From assembly GCA_029747015.1 (NCBI GenBank), contig JAKOGI010000107.1:928606-992605 (forward strand): DNA of 64,000 bases, in the 5' to 3' direction. Position numbers and translations under genes: made by a program. The notes under the pieces are model-generated. The model did no database searches. It had not been told where the DNA came from and worked only from the letters and a program-made list of their open reading frames with translations. Positions 55,602 through 64,000 of the stretch are shown here, piece after piece; the stretch's first letter is position 1, and every line of letters begins with the position of its first letter. The DNA is from Carnegiea gigantea (Eukaryota > Streptophyta > Magnoliopsida > Caryophyllales > Cactaceae).

Positions 55602-57785
55602 TCAAGAAGGCTGAGCAGCAACACTGGCAGCAGCACCCAATGCCTTCTCTTCTCCAAGATAATTAGCAACAATCAACTCCACATCTTCCAAACTCACCCC
55701 GGTTAAGACGGGGTTGCTGGGAGTCCTCACAGAATCATCATTCACATCCTCACCATTCATAACCCTGACGTTAGGGGCGCTTCTACACTTGCCCATGCAC
55801 TTGCACCCCACGACAACTATATCATCACCCACCACTCTTTGGAACTCCTCCATCAATGCTGGACCACCCAATTTCTTGCACTTCCCACCCATACAAACCT
55901 CGATCCTCTTTTCCATTGGTGATGCCATTGTCATCAAGCTGCTAACACTTCTGACTTGATTTGATTGGTTCAAATTCGGGGTTTCTGAGTTGAGAACATC
56001 AATGGTTGCATTGTCATTTAGGGTTGTTTCAAGGATCATATTGCAGCATTGGGGATTGCTCATTATTTCTTCAGGCGTTGGTAGGCTTAATGACGATTCT
56101 TTTGGGTTTTCGATGGTTTGAACAATGGCTGCTTGTCTAAAGCATTTCATGTCAACAACCTCATCGCATTCACTGTCGCTGGATTCTGAGGAGGAAGAGG
56201 AGGACTCACAGTCTTGATTTTTGCATTTCTGCTTCCCTTGCTTTTCCACGTTTGATTTCTCTTCTGCTCTTAGCTGCTGCAATTGAGTTAGCAATATCTC
56301 TGCTGCTTCCTGCATAAATTAATTCAATATGAAAAGGGAAAAGGAACCTGACCAGCAAACTTGAAGTGGAGCAAGCAAGGTATTATCATGAAATGAAATT
56401 TGTAAAATTAAATGAAAGTGGCAAAATCACAATCATAAAATAGAAGTCTGTAGGTAAGATTTACTGCTCTGTATTATGCAGTGAATTAAATGGGCTCATG
56501 GATTAGTTATGATCACAATTTACAAATGACAAAAATCATCCGGTAAAGCAGACATCTGAATCACTGTCTATTCACTTCTCTTTTGGGATTTTTTTTTTTG
56601 GGGGGTGGGTGTCAAATTAACCAATTTAAAATTAAAATAGTAAAACAGAGATATAGAACCAATTTTCTAAACCCTCACGGCCCACTCCTAGAATATCCGA
56701 ACTCTGCATTTCACCCGAGCAACAATGTCAGACACTCAATTCTCCAACATATACAAGGACATGCAAGTACGCAACTCTTTATTTTTAGAAGATCCCCATG
56801 TCTGAGACTAGCATATGGCATCTATGTCGAACGCTTGATATTCTAAAATGGGTAAGGTGGAGTTCAAGTGACGATGCCTCTCTCGAACGGCCCTAAAGAC
56901 CTGTTTGCAGAGCCCCTGTGTAACATAGATAGCAATTCATGAGACAAAGATAGGCAAATTCAGGCTTATGATCACCATCTCCTGGAAAGCATATTACAGA
57001 GGCAAAGTGCACTTCCAGACACTGTATTCGAAACCACCAATCCCCCCCCCTCCCAAAAAAAAAAAAAAACACTTCTTAAGCCTTAAACAGACTGAACTGA
57101 TGATAGTAATCAAGTAGCAAATTCCCTTATCATACCACAATTTACTAGCCATACAAAATGAAATCCTGATAACTACGACATTGGACCACAACCTAACAAG
57201 AACATTCTAATTAGGTTTTCTAATTAATTACTTTTAAATACAATTTGCATACCAATTGAGAAAAGAGATCTCCACATCCAAGCATACAAAATTTCACCCA
57301 AAATCTTCAAGAAACTTCACAAAAACAAAACCTAATGCCCCAAATAAAAAAAGGACGATAATACTTACAGAAATCTTTTTGCTCTTATCATCCTGACCAA
57401 CCAAACCCTGGTCACAATCCACCTGCAACCCAAAACCCAATTGAGAAAACTCCTCCAAATCCTTCACCAAACCCTTGACCAACTTCATCTTCTTCTTCAT
57501 CGACGCCTCATTCCACCCCTTGTTCCCCTTTATTTTACCCTTTTTCTCCCCGCAAACAGGCGAACCACGGTAATAATCCATGTGCCCGTTTTCCGCAAAC
57601 CCACAAAAATCCCAATTCTTCCTCATCTTCAACCCTCCCTTCAAACTTGGAATCCGATTCCCACGTCGAAAACTCACCCCAGAAACCCCAGAAATCGATT
57701 TCCCCATCTGGGTATCACCACCAAACCCAGAATTACAGTAGTAACATGGAATAGACTTGGCAGTCACACTGCTTGAGATCTCCAT
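55602..57785 (-). CDS. DGAT3: DGAT3, soluble diacylglycerol O-acyltransferase with [2Fe-2S] domain
   Basis: Two exons: 57369-57785 (139 codons) and 55602-56309 (235 codons plus stop), giving 374 aa. The intron (56310-57368) has donor TCT|GTAAGTA and acceptor TTATGCAG|GAA, phase 0. DGAT3 acylates diacylglycerol to triacylglycerol using acyl-CoA and, unlike DGAT1/2, has no membrane spans; none are seen here. The N-terminus is Ser-rich and basic (MEISSSVTAKSIPCYYCNSG), possibly a plastid transit peptide. A Ser/Glu-rich acidic tract (about 170-190) follows, then the C-terminal thioredoxin-like ferredoxin domain: RIEVCMGGKCKKLGG (C278, C283) and VGCKCMGKCRSAPNVRV (C308, C310, C314), holding the Fe-S ligands. 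Length and domain layout match plant DGAT3. No lesions; a live gene. A possible AATAAA is on the minus strand at 55361-55366. Confidence 0.92.
56310..57368 (-). other. DGAT3 intron
   Basis: 1,059 bp, GT-AG, phase 0. It contains homopolymer runs (poly-A at about 57056-57070, poly-T/G near 56589-56607) but no element I can define. Confidence 0.88.
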
Positions 57786-58380
57786 TGATGGGTATGAACA
57801 AGAATTGTGAATTGCGATCTGATCGATGTTCTAACTAGCTCAGGAGGCTGCAAAGATCAAAATCATTTGAAGAGGAGAGGACCGACCGGAGGTATACTGC
57901 GAAATTTAGTGGAGATTGATTGATGGATTGGGGAAAAAAGGAAGGAAGAGAGAAAGGGAGATTTGGGGTATGTGGTGAGAAGTGATTGGCTATAGGAGAG
58001 AGAAACTGATGGTGGCGGTCAAGTTGCAGTATTGCCTGTGAGCTCGTGGCCGTTTGCCGTTGGGCATGCGTCCTCTGGATCCCGCCATGCGTAGGGAGAA
58101 AATTTGGACCGTTGGATGAGAAAGATGGGTGAGTGGACGGTGCAAGATCTGGCTTATGTGGATACCACGTAGATAGATGAGCTGGATCTTTGTAATTACG
58201 GCATATAGCTGGTTCATTTTTCCCGCTGTTCTTTTACCCCTGTTTTCCTTTTGGGTTGGGCTCATTTTCCTTTTTTTTTTTTTTTCGGGTTTGGGATGGG
58301 GAGAGATTCAATTGCATAAATTTGTATTTTTGGAAATATCCAACCGTAACAATCATTAGTCTCGCACCAAAAAAACTATA
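57786..58380 (-). promoter_or_regulatory. DGAT3 upstream region
   Basis: Minus-strand 5' flank: a TC-rich leader area (reverse complement of gaagagagaaagggag at about 57945) and a CCAAT word near 57985-57992. No unmistakable TATA box, so the transcription start is not fixed. Confidence 0.35.
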
Positions 58381-58384
58381 TTTA

Positions 58385-58698
58385 GGGCATGATCTTTTTG
58401 TTAGTAAATTAAGCTTGATAAAAAAATAAAGTTAATTAAGGTAGATTAAAGTGGATTGAAGTTGACATTTTTTGTTGAAGTCGATATTTTTTGTTGAAGT
58501 AGGTTGAAGTAAGTTGAAGTTACTTGAAGTTGGTATATTATTTTGAAGTTGGTTAAAATAGTGTGAATAAAATTTTGAAGGAGGTGGGTTGAAGTTGGTT
58601 GAAGTTAGTTGAGGTTAGTATTTTTTATTGAAGTGGTTAAAGTTGGTTGAAATGGGTTGAAGTTGGTAAATTAGAAAAGACCAACGAAAAAAAGGACC
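58385..58698. mobile_element. MITE-like element with gttgaagttgg repeats
   Basis: The left end AGGGCATGATCTTTTTGTTAG and the reverse complement of the right end AAGGTCCTTTTTTTCGTTGGTC are imperfect inverted repeats resembling those of 40343/52297. The interior repeats gttgaagt(t/a)(g)gttgaa. The same words occur at 40850-40950. No target duplication was found. Confidence 0.5.
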
Positions 58699-58895
58699 TT
58701 ATTACTATTTTTTCATAATGCGCTCAATTTCGGTTTTTTTCCTTTTTGTGCACAAGACAGCCTAAGCTTCAAAAGAATTTTTATTAATCTTTAATCATCC
58801 TAGATCAATTGGCATCAACATTGTTATTAGTGTACAAGACCTTGTTTAACTTCAAAATAGCCTCTATCCCAAAGGAAACCTAAATGAGCGGCAAT

Positions 58896-59224
58896 TAGAC
58901 CTGGTAAAACTGACCCGAGACCCGAGACCCAAAACTCAAACCAAACAACCCGGACCCATACCCGACCCGGCACCCGAAATATGCTCACCCGAAAGTGGAC
59001 CCGAAATCCGAATTGACCCGAACCGAACCATACCTGATCCGAAATTTTCTACACAGTTGCTTGTTTTGGCATGACAAGCGTATTTGAGTAAAAATTGGTT
59101 GACCTGAAATTGACCCGAATCGAACCATACCCGACCTAAATCGAAATGACCCGAAATCTCATTTAACCCGAACATGACCTGACCCGAACTGTACCCGAAC
59201 CGAATGGCCCATTTGCCAGATCTA
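58896..59224 (+). mobile_element. hAT-type MITE, family 1, copy D (329 bp)
   Basis: The ends TAGACCTGGTAAAACTG and ATTTGCCAGATCTA are flanked by gcggcaat (58888-58895) and gcggcaac (59225-59232), 7 of 8 matching. Internal GACCCGAA repeats and the gttgcttgttttggcatga core are shared with copies A and C. Confidence 0.93.
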
Positions 59225-59374
59225 GCGGCAACAAGACATTTTCACTTCCTAGCCACTTGGTATATGCTCCATGCACCAATTCGCCCTTCCTTGCAACATA
59301 ACAACAACCATGCGAGAATTTAGCTCAACTCATACTTTCTCTAAATTACTTCTCTCTAGCCACTCTGAGTCCTA

Positions 59375-60190
59375 TTAAGACCCCCTGAGTTCTACTTTGA
59401 AACCAGTCCAAATCCTCAATTTCTTAGAAAAATTAGCAAGTTGTTCATCCCTGTCTCCCCCAAAGAAGTCCATCACCTGCGACCTTTCCGGATTCCCTTT
59501 GGAAGCTACATCAATATTGTATAAAATCCAATATATAGGAGGAGCTTCCCACTTCACAGTGTATCGAGGTTTCTGTTGCACACTTGACTCAAGCATGTTA
59601 GCATTTGTCCTAAATGGCCTCATCAAATTTCTTTAAAGAATATCCCTTTATCCCAAGGTATTTGTTGTACCTCATTAAACTAGGGCACGTTATGCCACTT
59701 GTATGCGTATGGCATAGTAATAAGAAATTTATAAGACCAGTCTAGGTTTCTCAGCTCATCCTTAACATTTGCTACAATCCATTCAATAGTCCTCATCCCT
59801 AGCATAGGTTTTCCATATATATTTCCAAACCATGCTATTACTAGGGCACATTTACAAAATTTAAATTACATCCTTAATGTCATTATCACATATCTTGCAA
59901 CAATAGTTATTTGATATGCCTTTCTTGACATGTTGGGCTTTGGTTAGGAGCTAGACATGTAAGGCAAGCCAAGTGAAAATCTAGATCTACTCGGGGACCT
60001 TACTTTGCCACATCCACTTCTACAAGTGTCATCCCCACATCCTACATCTGTCAAATGTCGATAATGTCAACTTCAAAGAGAATTTATCTAAGGCCTCACC
60101 GTCTAGAAGAAATAAGCATTAACCCCATCTTTTGTCAATTCATAAGACCCTATCCACTGAGGATATCATGAGTGTTGCAGCCTCAAAGTC
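59375..60190 (-). mobile_element. L1-type LINE ORF2 3' part: zf-RVT and RNase H-like domain, decayed
   Basis: On the minus strand, about 60030-59950 reads KWMWQSKVPE and, after stops, IFTWLALH and LLTKAQHVKKGISNNYCCKI, then CDNDIKDVI (59930-59870). This is the zinc-binding RT-associated region of plant L1 elements (W..KVP..I..F.WLA...LLT...L..RGI......C..C). Further down, 59626-59375 reads KPRYTVKWEAPPIYWILYNI and DVASKGNPERS, the start of the plant LINE RNase H domain (W.PP...I..N.DGA..GNP). Many stops; dead copy. Confidence 0.75.
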
Positions 60191-60684
60191 ATTGCTTAAG
60201 TCAGAGTTTCTCGGGTAAATTCACACTCAATCTGATCCACTAAGTGCTACATATGTTATAATCACACAAAGATTTGGATAATATGCAAAAGTAGTAAGTT
60301 AGAGACCAGTTAGGGTCTTGTCAAAGTCTCCCGTGCAAATGTGACGTCATAAAGACTGTTTATATCGGCAAAGTCATATCCTCGTCAGAATCATTTCGAT
60401 GGAATTTGTATAAAATGTTCTTATAGGCTCTTACTAAAGTCAATCTGATCAAGCACGGAAGTAATGGTGTCTAGATCATTTATTGCTGAGGCCGCTAATT
60501 TCATCTTAAACTGAAGGCACACTCGAGTCCTTATTGAATGTCCCATGAAGTGTCGGGGGGGAAAAACATTCCCTAGCATTTACTCACATTATAGATCATT
60601 TCTAAGATGTTTATATAAAAAACAGCTGAATTTTATTTAATCATTTTCTAATTATAATTATTGTGATTACTCACGTGGTTAATC
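60191..60684. other. No gene recognised; possibly part of an insertion splitting the L1
   Basis: Unassigned sequence between the L1 tail (minus) and the RTE piece (plus). It contains tgttgcagcctcaaagtc... and a G-run near 60556. No motif. Confidence 0.4.
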
Positions 60685-61545
60685 TTGAATGTGTTGATAA
60701 TGTATATCACCGCTATCAAGAATATGTATGAGGGAGTAAAAATAAGTATTAGAACCTCAGGAGGAGACATAGAGGAATTTTCTATCGACATTGAGTTCCA
60801 TAAAGTTTCAGCTTTAAGCCCATTTCATTTTAGTATTGTTATGGATGAGCTCACAAAAGGGATTCAAGATGAGGTAACTTGGTGTATGCTATTTTTGATA
60901 ATATTGTTCTTATCGATGAGATCAGGAATGGACTTAACAACACGTTAGTGTAGTGGAGACATACCTTAGAATCTAGGGGATTTAAATTAAGCATATCTAA
61001 GATTGAATGCTTAAAATGTGGGTTTAGTGGTGAGGAAGCAGGCATGAAAGAAGTTACCATGAGTGGTGTGATAAGACCAAGGATCGAGAAGTTTAGGTAT
61101 TTAGGCTCGATCACTGAGGAGAAAGAAAATATTGATGAAGACATTAGTCAACGTATTAGAGTGGGATGACAAAAATGGAAAAATGCTTTAGGAGTATTGT
61201 GTTATAAGAAAATTTCAATAGGCTTGAAAGAGAAAGTTTATCATATAGTAGTCAGACTAGTTACATTATATGGTTCAAAGTGTTGGCCAATCAAAAAGAC
61301 TAAAGTCTAGAGGTTAATGGTAGCAGAGATGAGAATGATTCAATGGATCTGTAGCTATACGAGATTGGATAGAATTCAGAATGAAGTGATTAAAGAAAAA
61401 GTAGGAGTTGCATCCATTGAAGATAAGATGAGGGATACTGTACTAAGATGCTTTAGTCATGTTAAAAGGAGGAGTTCTTCGATTATTCAAGTGTAAACTG
61501 CGCTTAGCCAAATTAGTAGTATGTCACATGTTGCTGCTTAAGGAA
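60685..61545 (+). mobile_element. RTE-type LINE, reverse transcriptase C-terminal half and 3' end
   Basis: The plus strand reads YITAIKNMYEGVKISIRTSG, LSPFHFSIVMDELTKGIQDE and CMLF. A shift at the catalytic site follows (60886-60910; the other frame gives DNIVLIDE, so the ADD catalytic pair is eroded). Then come [50 protein letters not shown] and [20 protein letters not shown], and finally FSHVKRRSS (61454-61480). These are conserved plant RTE ORF2 strings in the correct order. The coding part then jumps directly to the 3' UTR end seen at 18583-18636. 5'-truncated and dead. Confidence 0.85.
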
Positions 61546-61884
61546 CGTACAACTCTCATCCTTCGTCTGTTATTTGTGTTAATTTATGTTGATTAAAGTA
61601 ATTTAGGTCCTATGTTTGTTAACTTTGTTTACCAATCAATTTTTCAACTTCAAAAATGTTTTCTTAAAACTTTTTATGTGGATCTATTGAAAACGATCTC
61701 TCTACATGCAGTCATGTATGTAGAGATAAGGTTTCCTATATTTGGATCTCTTGATACCTCGCGAAAGCGAGGTTTACGCTGGAAGTTGTTGTTAGTTATC
61801 ATCAGCAAGTATTAAATGCTGCCAAAATTCTTTTCATCCAGGTTCTCTGACTGACTGCTAAAGTACAATTAGGAAGAAAATCTG
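61546..61884. other. No gene recognised
   Basis: A 67-codon plus-strand frame (61612-61815) shows no recognisable motif. Confidence 0.45.
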
Positions 61885-62870
61885 GATGTAATGGCTATAT
61901 CAATGGTCACATTGAAGAGAGAAAAATTAGGCTAATTATTCCCTTTATGGAAAGAATGATTAAGTACCAGATAAAAGGATCTATCAAAAAAGGAAAGAAT
62001 CAAACTCCCAGACATAGTTGTCAAAGTCCTTATGTGAATGTTCCGTTACTTTAAAATCAAGGGTCGAGATTAAGAGAAATATCCAATGGCTACTTTACTG
62101 ATAACCACCAATCTAATAGCTACATGGAAGATCTATAAATAGAAGAACCTTGTGAAGATTGAAGCACAGAACACTTGAGCAAAGAAAAGACTTATTTTAG
62201 GTGACAAAGCTTATAACCATTGTATTCAATCTTTAAATTCCAATTCTTATAGTTAAGGTGTGAAGGAATTAAGGGAATGTCACTGCTTTGTATTGAGAAG
62301 TGTTGTCCTCCTTAGAGTTGTGAACTCTAGAAGTTAATATGATCATAGTGCTCTGAAGAAAAATTTTGCCTATAGGCAAGGAGCAGGGGTACTCTTGTTG
62401 AGTCTGTCATGAGCTATTACATAGTGCTCTGTGTGAATTCTATAAACAAGGTGTGTTCTTATGAGAGTAGGGATAGTAGAAGAAAAGCTTATACAAGTGC
62501 TTAGTGAAAACACTCATTGTAAGAAATGACTTAGGGGATATTTGCAAAATCTATCTTAAGTAAATAGTAAATTGATTGGATTCTAAGGTCTATAAAGGGC
62601 TGTAGGTGGGGACATAGCCTAAAGTTAAGTTGGGTGAACCTCACAAAAAAATATTCTATCTCTAATATCTTTACTTTCTATATTACTTTACTCTGTCTAT
62701 CACACTTCATTACTGAGTCCTCTGTCTATTCAGGTGCTTCATTGAAACTTAAGCTTATTTATCTTTAGATTCTTAATTTTAATATTTCCAAATGTTCATA
62801 AATTGTCAACGTTTTCACTGTAACTCCATTCACCCCTTAAGGTGACTCATTTTGACTAGTGGGACCAAAA
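61885..62870 (+). other. LTR-like or pararetroviral leader segment with TATA box
   Basis: A clean basic coding-like stretch (61888-62033, containing NGHIEERKIRLIIPFMERM) ends shortly before a TATA box TCTATAAATAGAAG (about 62130-62143) and a long AT-rich leader. At about 62590-62640 are ctataaagggctgtaggtgg and gggtgaacctcac, words of a kind common at the R-U5 junction of plant LTR elements and in pararetroviral leaders. I could not find a second LTR or target duplications, so it may be a solo or partial LTR, or the promoter/leader of an endogenous pararetrovirus. Confidence 0.4.
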
Positions 62871-62955
62871 TGAGGCATAAAGTATGCTAATTTATCCTAG
62901 TTCTAGCCTTTGTCCTTTCTCCAAGAATCACATACCATCTTCCCATGCTCATGTT

Positions 62956-63170
62956 CTAGTAGCATGAGTGAATAACGACTGCATGGTCACCCAGAATTGA
63001 TGCCTGAAAATGATGTCGCTTTTCATAATCCATCAATGAGCCAATTCCTTCCTTAAAGGCTTTCAGAGTTTTCCATGAACTGTCTCTACACATTGAAAAG
63101 TAACTCCAAATGGTTAAACCACCTAAATTGCCACCTTTGCAATATTTTTCTTTTAAAACCTTATCCATAT
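62956..63170 (-). mobile_element. L1-type LINE ORF2 fragment (region before zf-RVT)
   Basis: The minus strand reads DKVLKEKYCKGGNLGG and SSWKTLKAFKEGIGSLMDYE and, in another frame, HQFWVTMQSLFTH. The layout (W)..VL..KYC......S..WK.L......G.........FW is the stretch after the RT domain in plant L1 elements. Together with 59375-60190 (same strand, downstream part) it may be one L1 split by the intervening 2.7 kb. Confidence 0.5.
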
Positions 63171-63419
63171 GGCTTTGACATTAGAGGTGAGACGCTAGCG
63201 CAACTTCATTAAAGACGTAGCCATTCAAGTGCTTCATGGCCCAGACACCTAACCTACTCGTTCTTTGGACTCATGACTACCTTCCAAGAGACAAGATGTT
63301 TTTTTCTCTCCATCGAAGTCCCCTCCTATTGAAATTTTCTCACTTTCATGTCATTATCATCATAGATGATCCTAGGCATCCTAATTGTTTGCATAATATA
63401 GATCAGAATAGAACTTATC

Positions 63420-63880
63420 TAGGGATGGCAATGGGATGGATTTGGGATGGGTTGACTTGTCCTTGCAACCACACCCATTTTCGAAAACCATACCATATCC
63501 GTACTGACATATGTTGGGTATTCGAAACTAATACTCATACCCATACCCATTTTATTTTGTAGGTTTGCAGATTTTATTCGATTGTACATAGAAAATGAAA
63601 ATTAATATCTATATGCAACCCATGTTCAAGTATGACATACATTTGGCCATTGAAAGATTGCAAAATTGTAATATTTTCGAGGTTCACTACTTAAAAAATG
63701 CTAAATCAAGCAATTTATCAAGCAGTGAGGCCTGTGCTCATATTCATGCCCATACCCGTACCCCTTTTTCCCAATACCTACCCTATATCCATTTAAAGCC
63801 CATTTTCACTGCCCATTCGGGTTTTAAGTAGGGTCGGTTTTTCAACTTCAAATAGGTGTAAGTTTTATTGTCAGCCCCTA
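63420..63880 (+). mobile_element. hAT-type MITE, family 2 (461 bp)
   Basis: The left end TAGGGATGGCAATGGGATGG is a consensus plant hAT terminus; the right end ATTGTCAGCCCCTA (63880) is its eroded complement. Subterminal ATACCC words are present. The interior (gtaggtttgcagattttattcg; gcccattcgggttttaagta) aligns with the element at 28256-28744. The flanks aacttatc and cacttgat match only partly. Confidence 0.72.
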
Positions 63881-64000
63881 CACTTGATGCAAATTGCAAG
63901 ACATATATTTCAAAATGACAAATGTAGCTAATTTTAGATGCTTATAATTACAAATCCTCATGCCTTTATTTCAAAATGAAGTTAAAAAAAAGGAATAAAA

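Noticed and set aside
57294..57368. Extension of the first DGAT3 frame into a hydrophobic C-terminus (VSIIVLFLFGALGFVFVKFL) as a membrane anchor
   Set aside because: This is read-through into the intron after a consensus GTAAGTA donor; the second exon continues in phase with the known family.

Overview
The window is nuclear DNA from a flowering plant, most likely a eudicot or other non-grass. It is AT-rich and gene-poor, with GT-AG introns, plant-type LTR retrotransposons, MITEs of several superfamilies and two recognisable plant housekeeping or metabolic genes. I could not identify the species. Most of the 64 kb is transposable-element sequence of very different ages, often nested.

Layout. 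1-3.76 kb: decayed Ty3/gypsy gag-pol on the minus strand, with its tRNA-iMet primer site and the start of an LTR; the rest lies off the left edge. 6.5-13.6 kb: a hAT-type MITE, a long (AT)n tract, a tandem array of about 170 bp units carrying a hAT MITE, a TRIM retrotransposon whose primer-binding site was split by a 9-bp-TSD MITE, and a second array of about 173 bp units. 14.46-16.52 kb: a complete non-autonomous CACTA element with a TGG target duplication. 18.2-18.6 kb: 3' end of an RTE LINE. 19.04-19.26 kb: an intact 74-codon plant gene of unknown function with a TATA box. 22.3 kb: second copy of the hAT MITE. 24.5-27.5 kb: decayed minus-strand gag-like sequence. 27.8-29.1 kb: RTE LINE endonuclease interrupted by another hAT MITE. 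29.35-32.25 kb: a heavily mutated endogenous caulimovirid (pararetrovirus) relic.

32.6-39.9 kb: a broken SRP19 gene (signal recognition particle 19 kDa subunit). Its first intron holds an old Ty1/copia element whose LTRs carry arrays of heat-shock elements. The SRP19 copy has lost a splice donor, has a 2-base deletion in exon 2, lacks a canonical acceptor at exon 3 and has lost its stop.

41.3-52.2 kb: a complete, young 10.9 kb SIRE/Maximus-type Ty1/copia element on the minus strand (1.58 kb LTRs, actac target duplications, extra 3' ORF), inserted into an older DNA-transposon relic. It is probably not autonomous, because the protease Asp is Asn and gag is frameshifted. 52.3-52.7 kb: a duplicated 3' fragment of the DGAT3 gene. 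55.6-57.8 kb: the intact two-exon DGAT3 gene on the minus strand (soluble diacylglycerol acyltransferase with a [2Fe-2S] thioredoxin-like domain). 58.4-63.9 kb: more MITEs, a decayed L1-type LINE (minus), an RTE LINE reverse transcriptase piece (plus) and an LTR-like or pararetroviral leader segment.

How it fits together: the host content is the SRP19-DGAT3 pair plus the small gene at 19 kb; everything else is insertion history. From memory, the Arabidopsis homologues of SRP19 and DGAT3 also lie close together on chromosome 1, so the pair may be ancient microsynteny. Four copies of one hAT MITE (9.1, 22.3, 54.4, 58.9 kb), each with an 8-bp target duplication, show that a hAT transposase was active in this lineage. 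No CRISPR, rRNA or tRNA gene was found.
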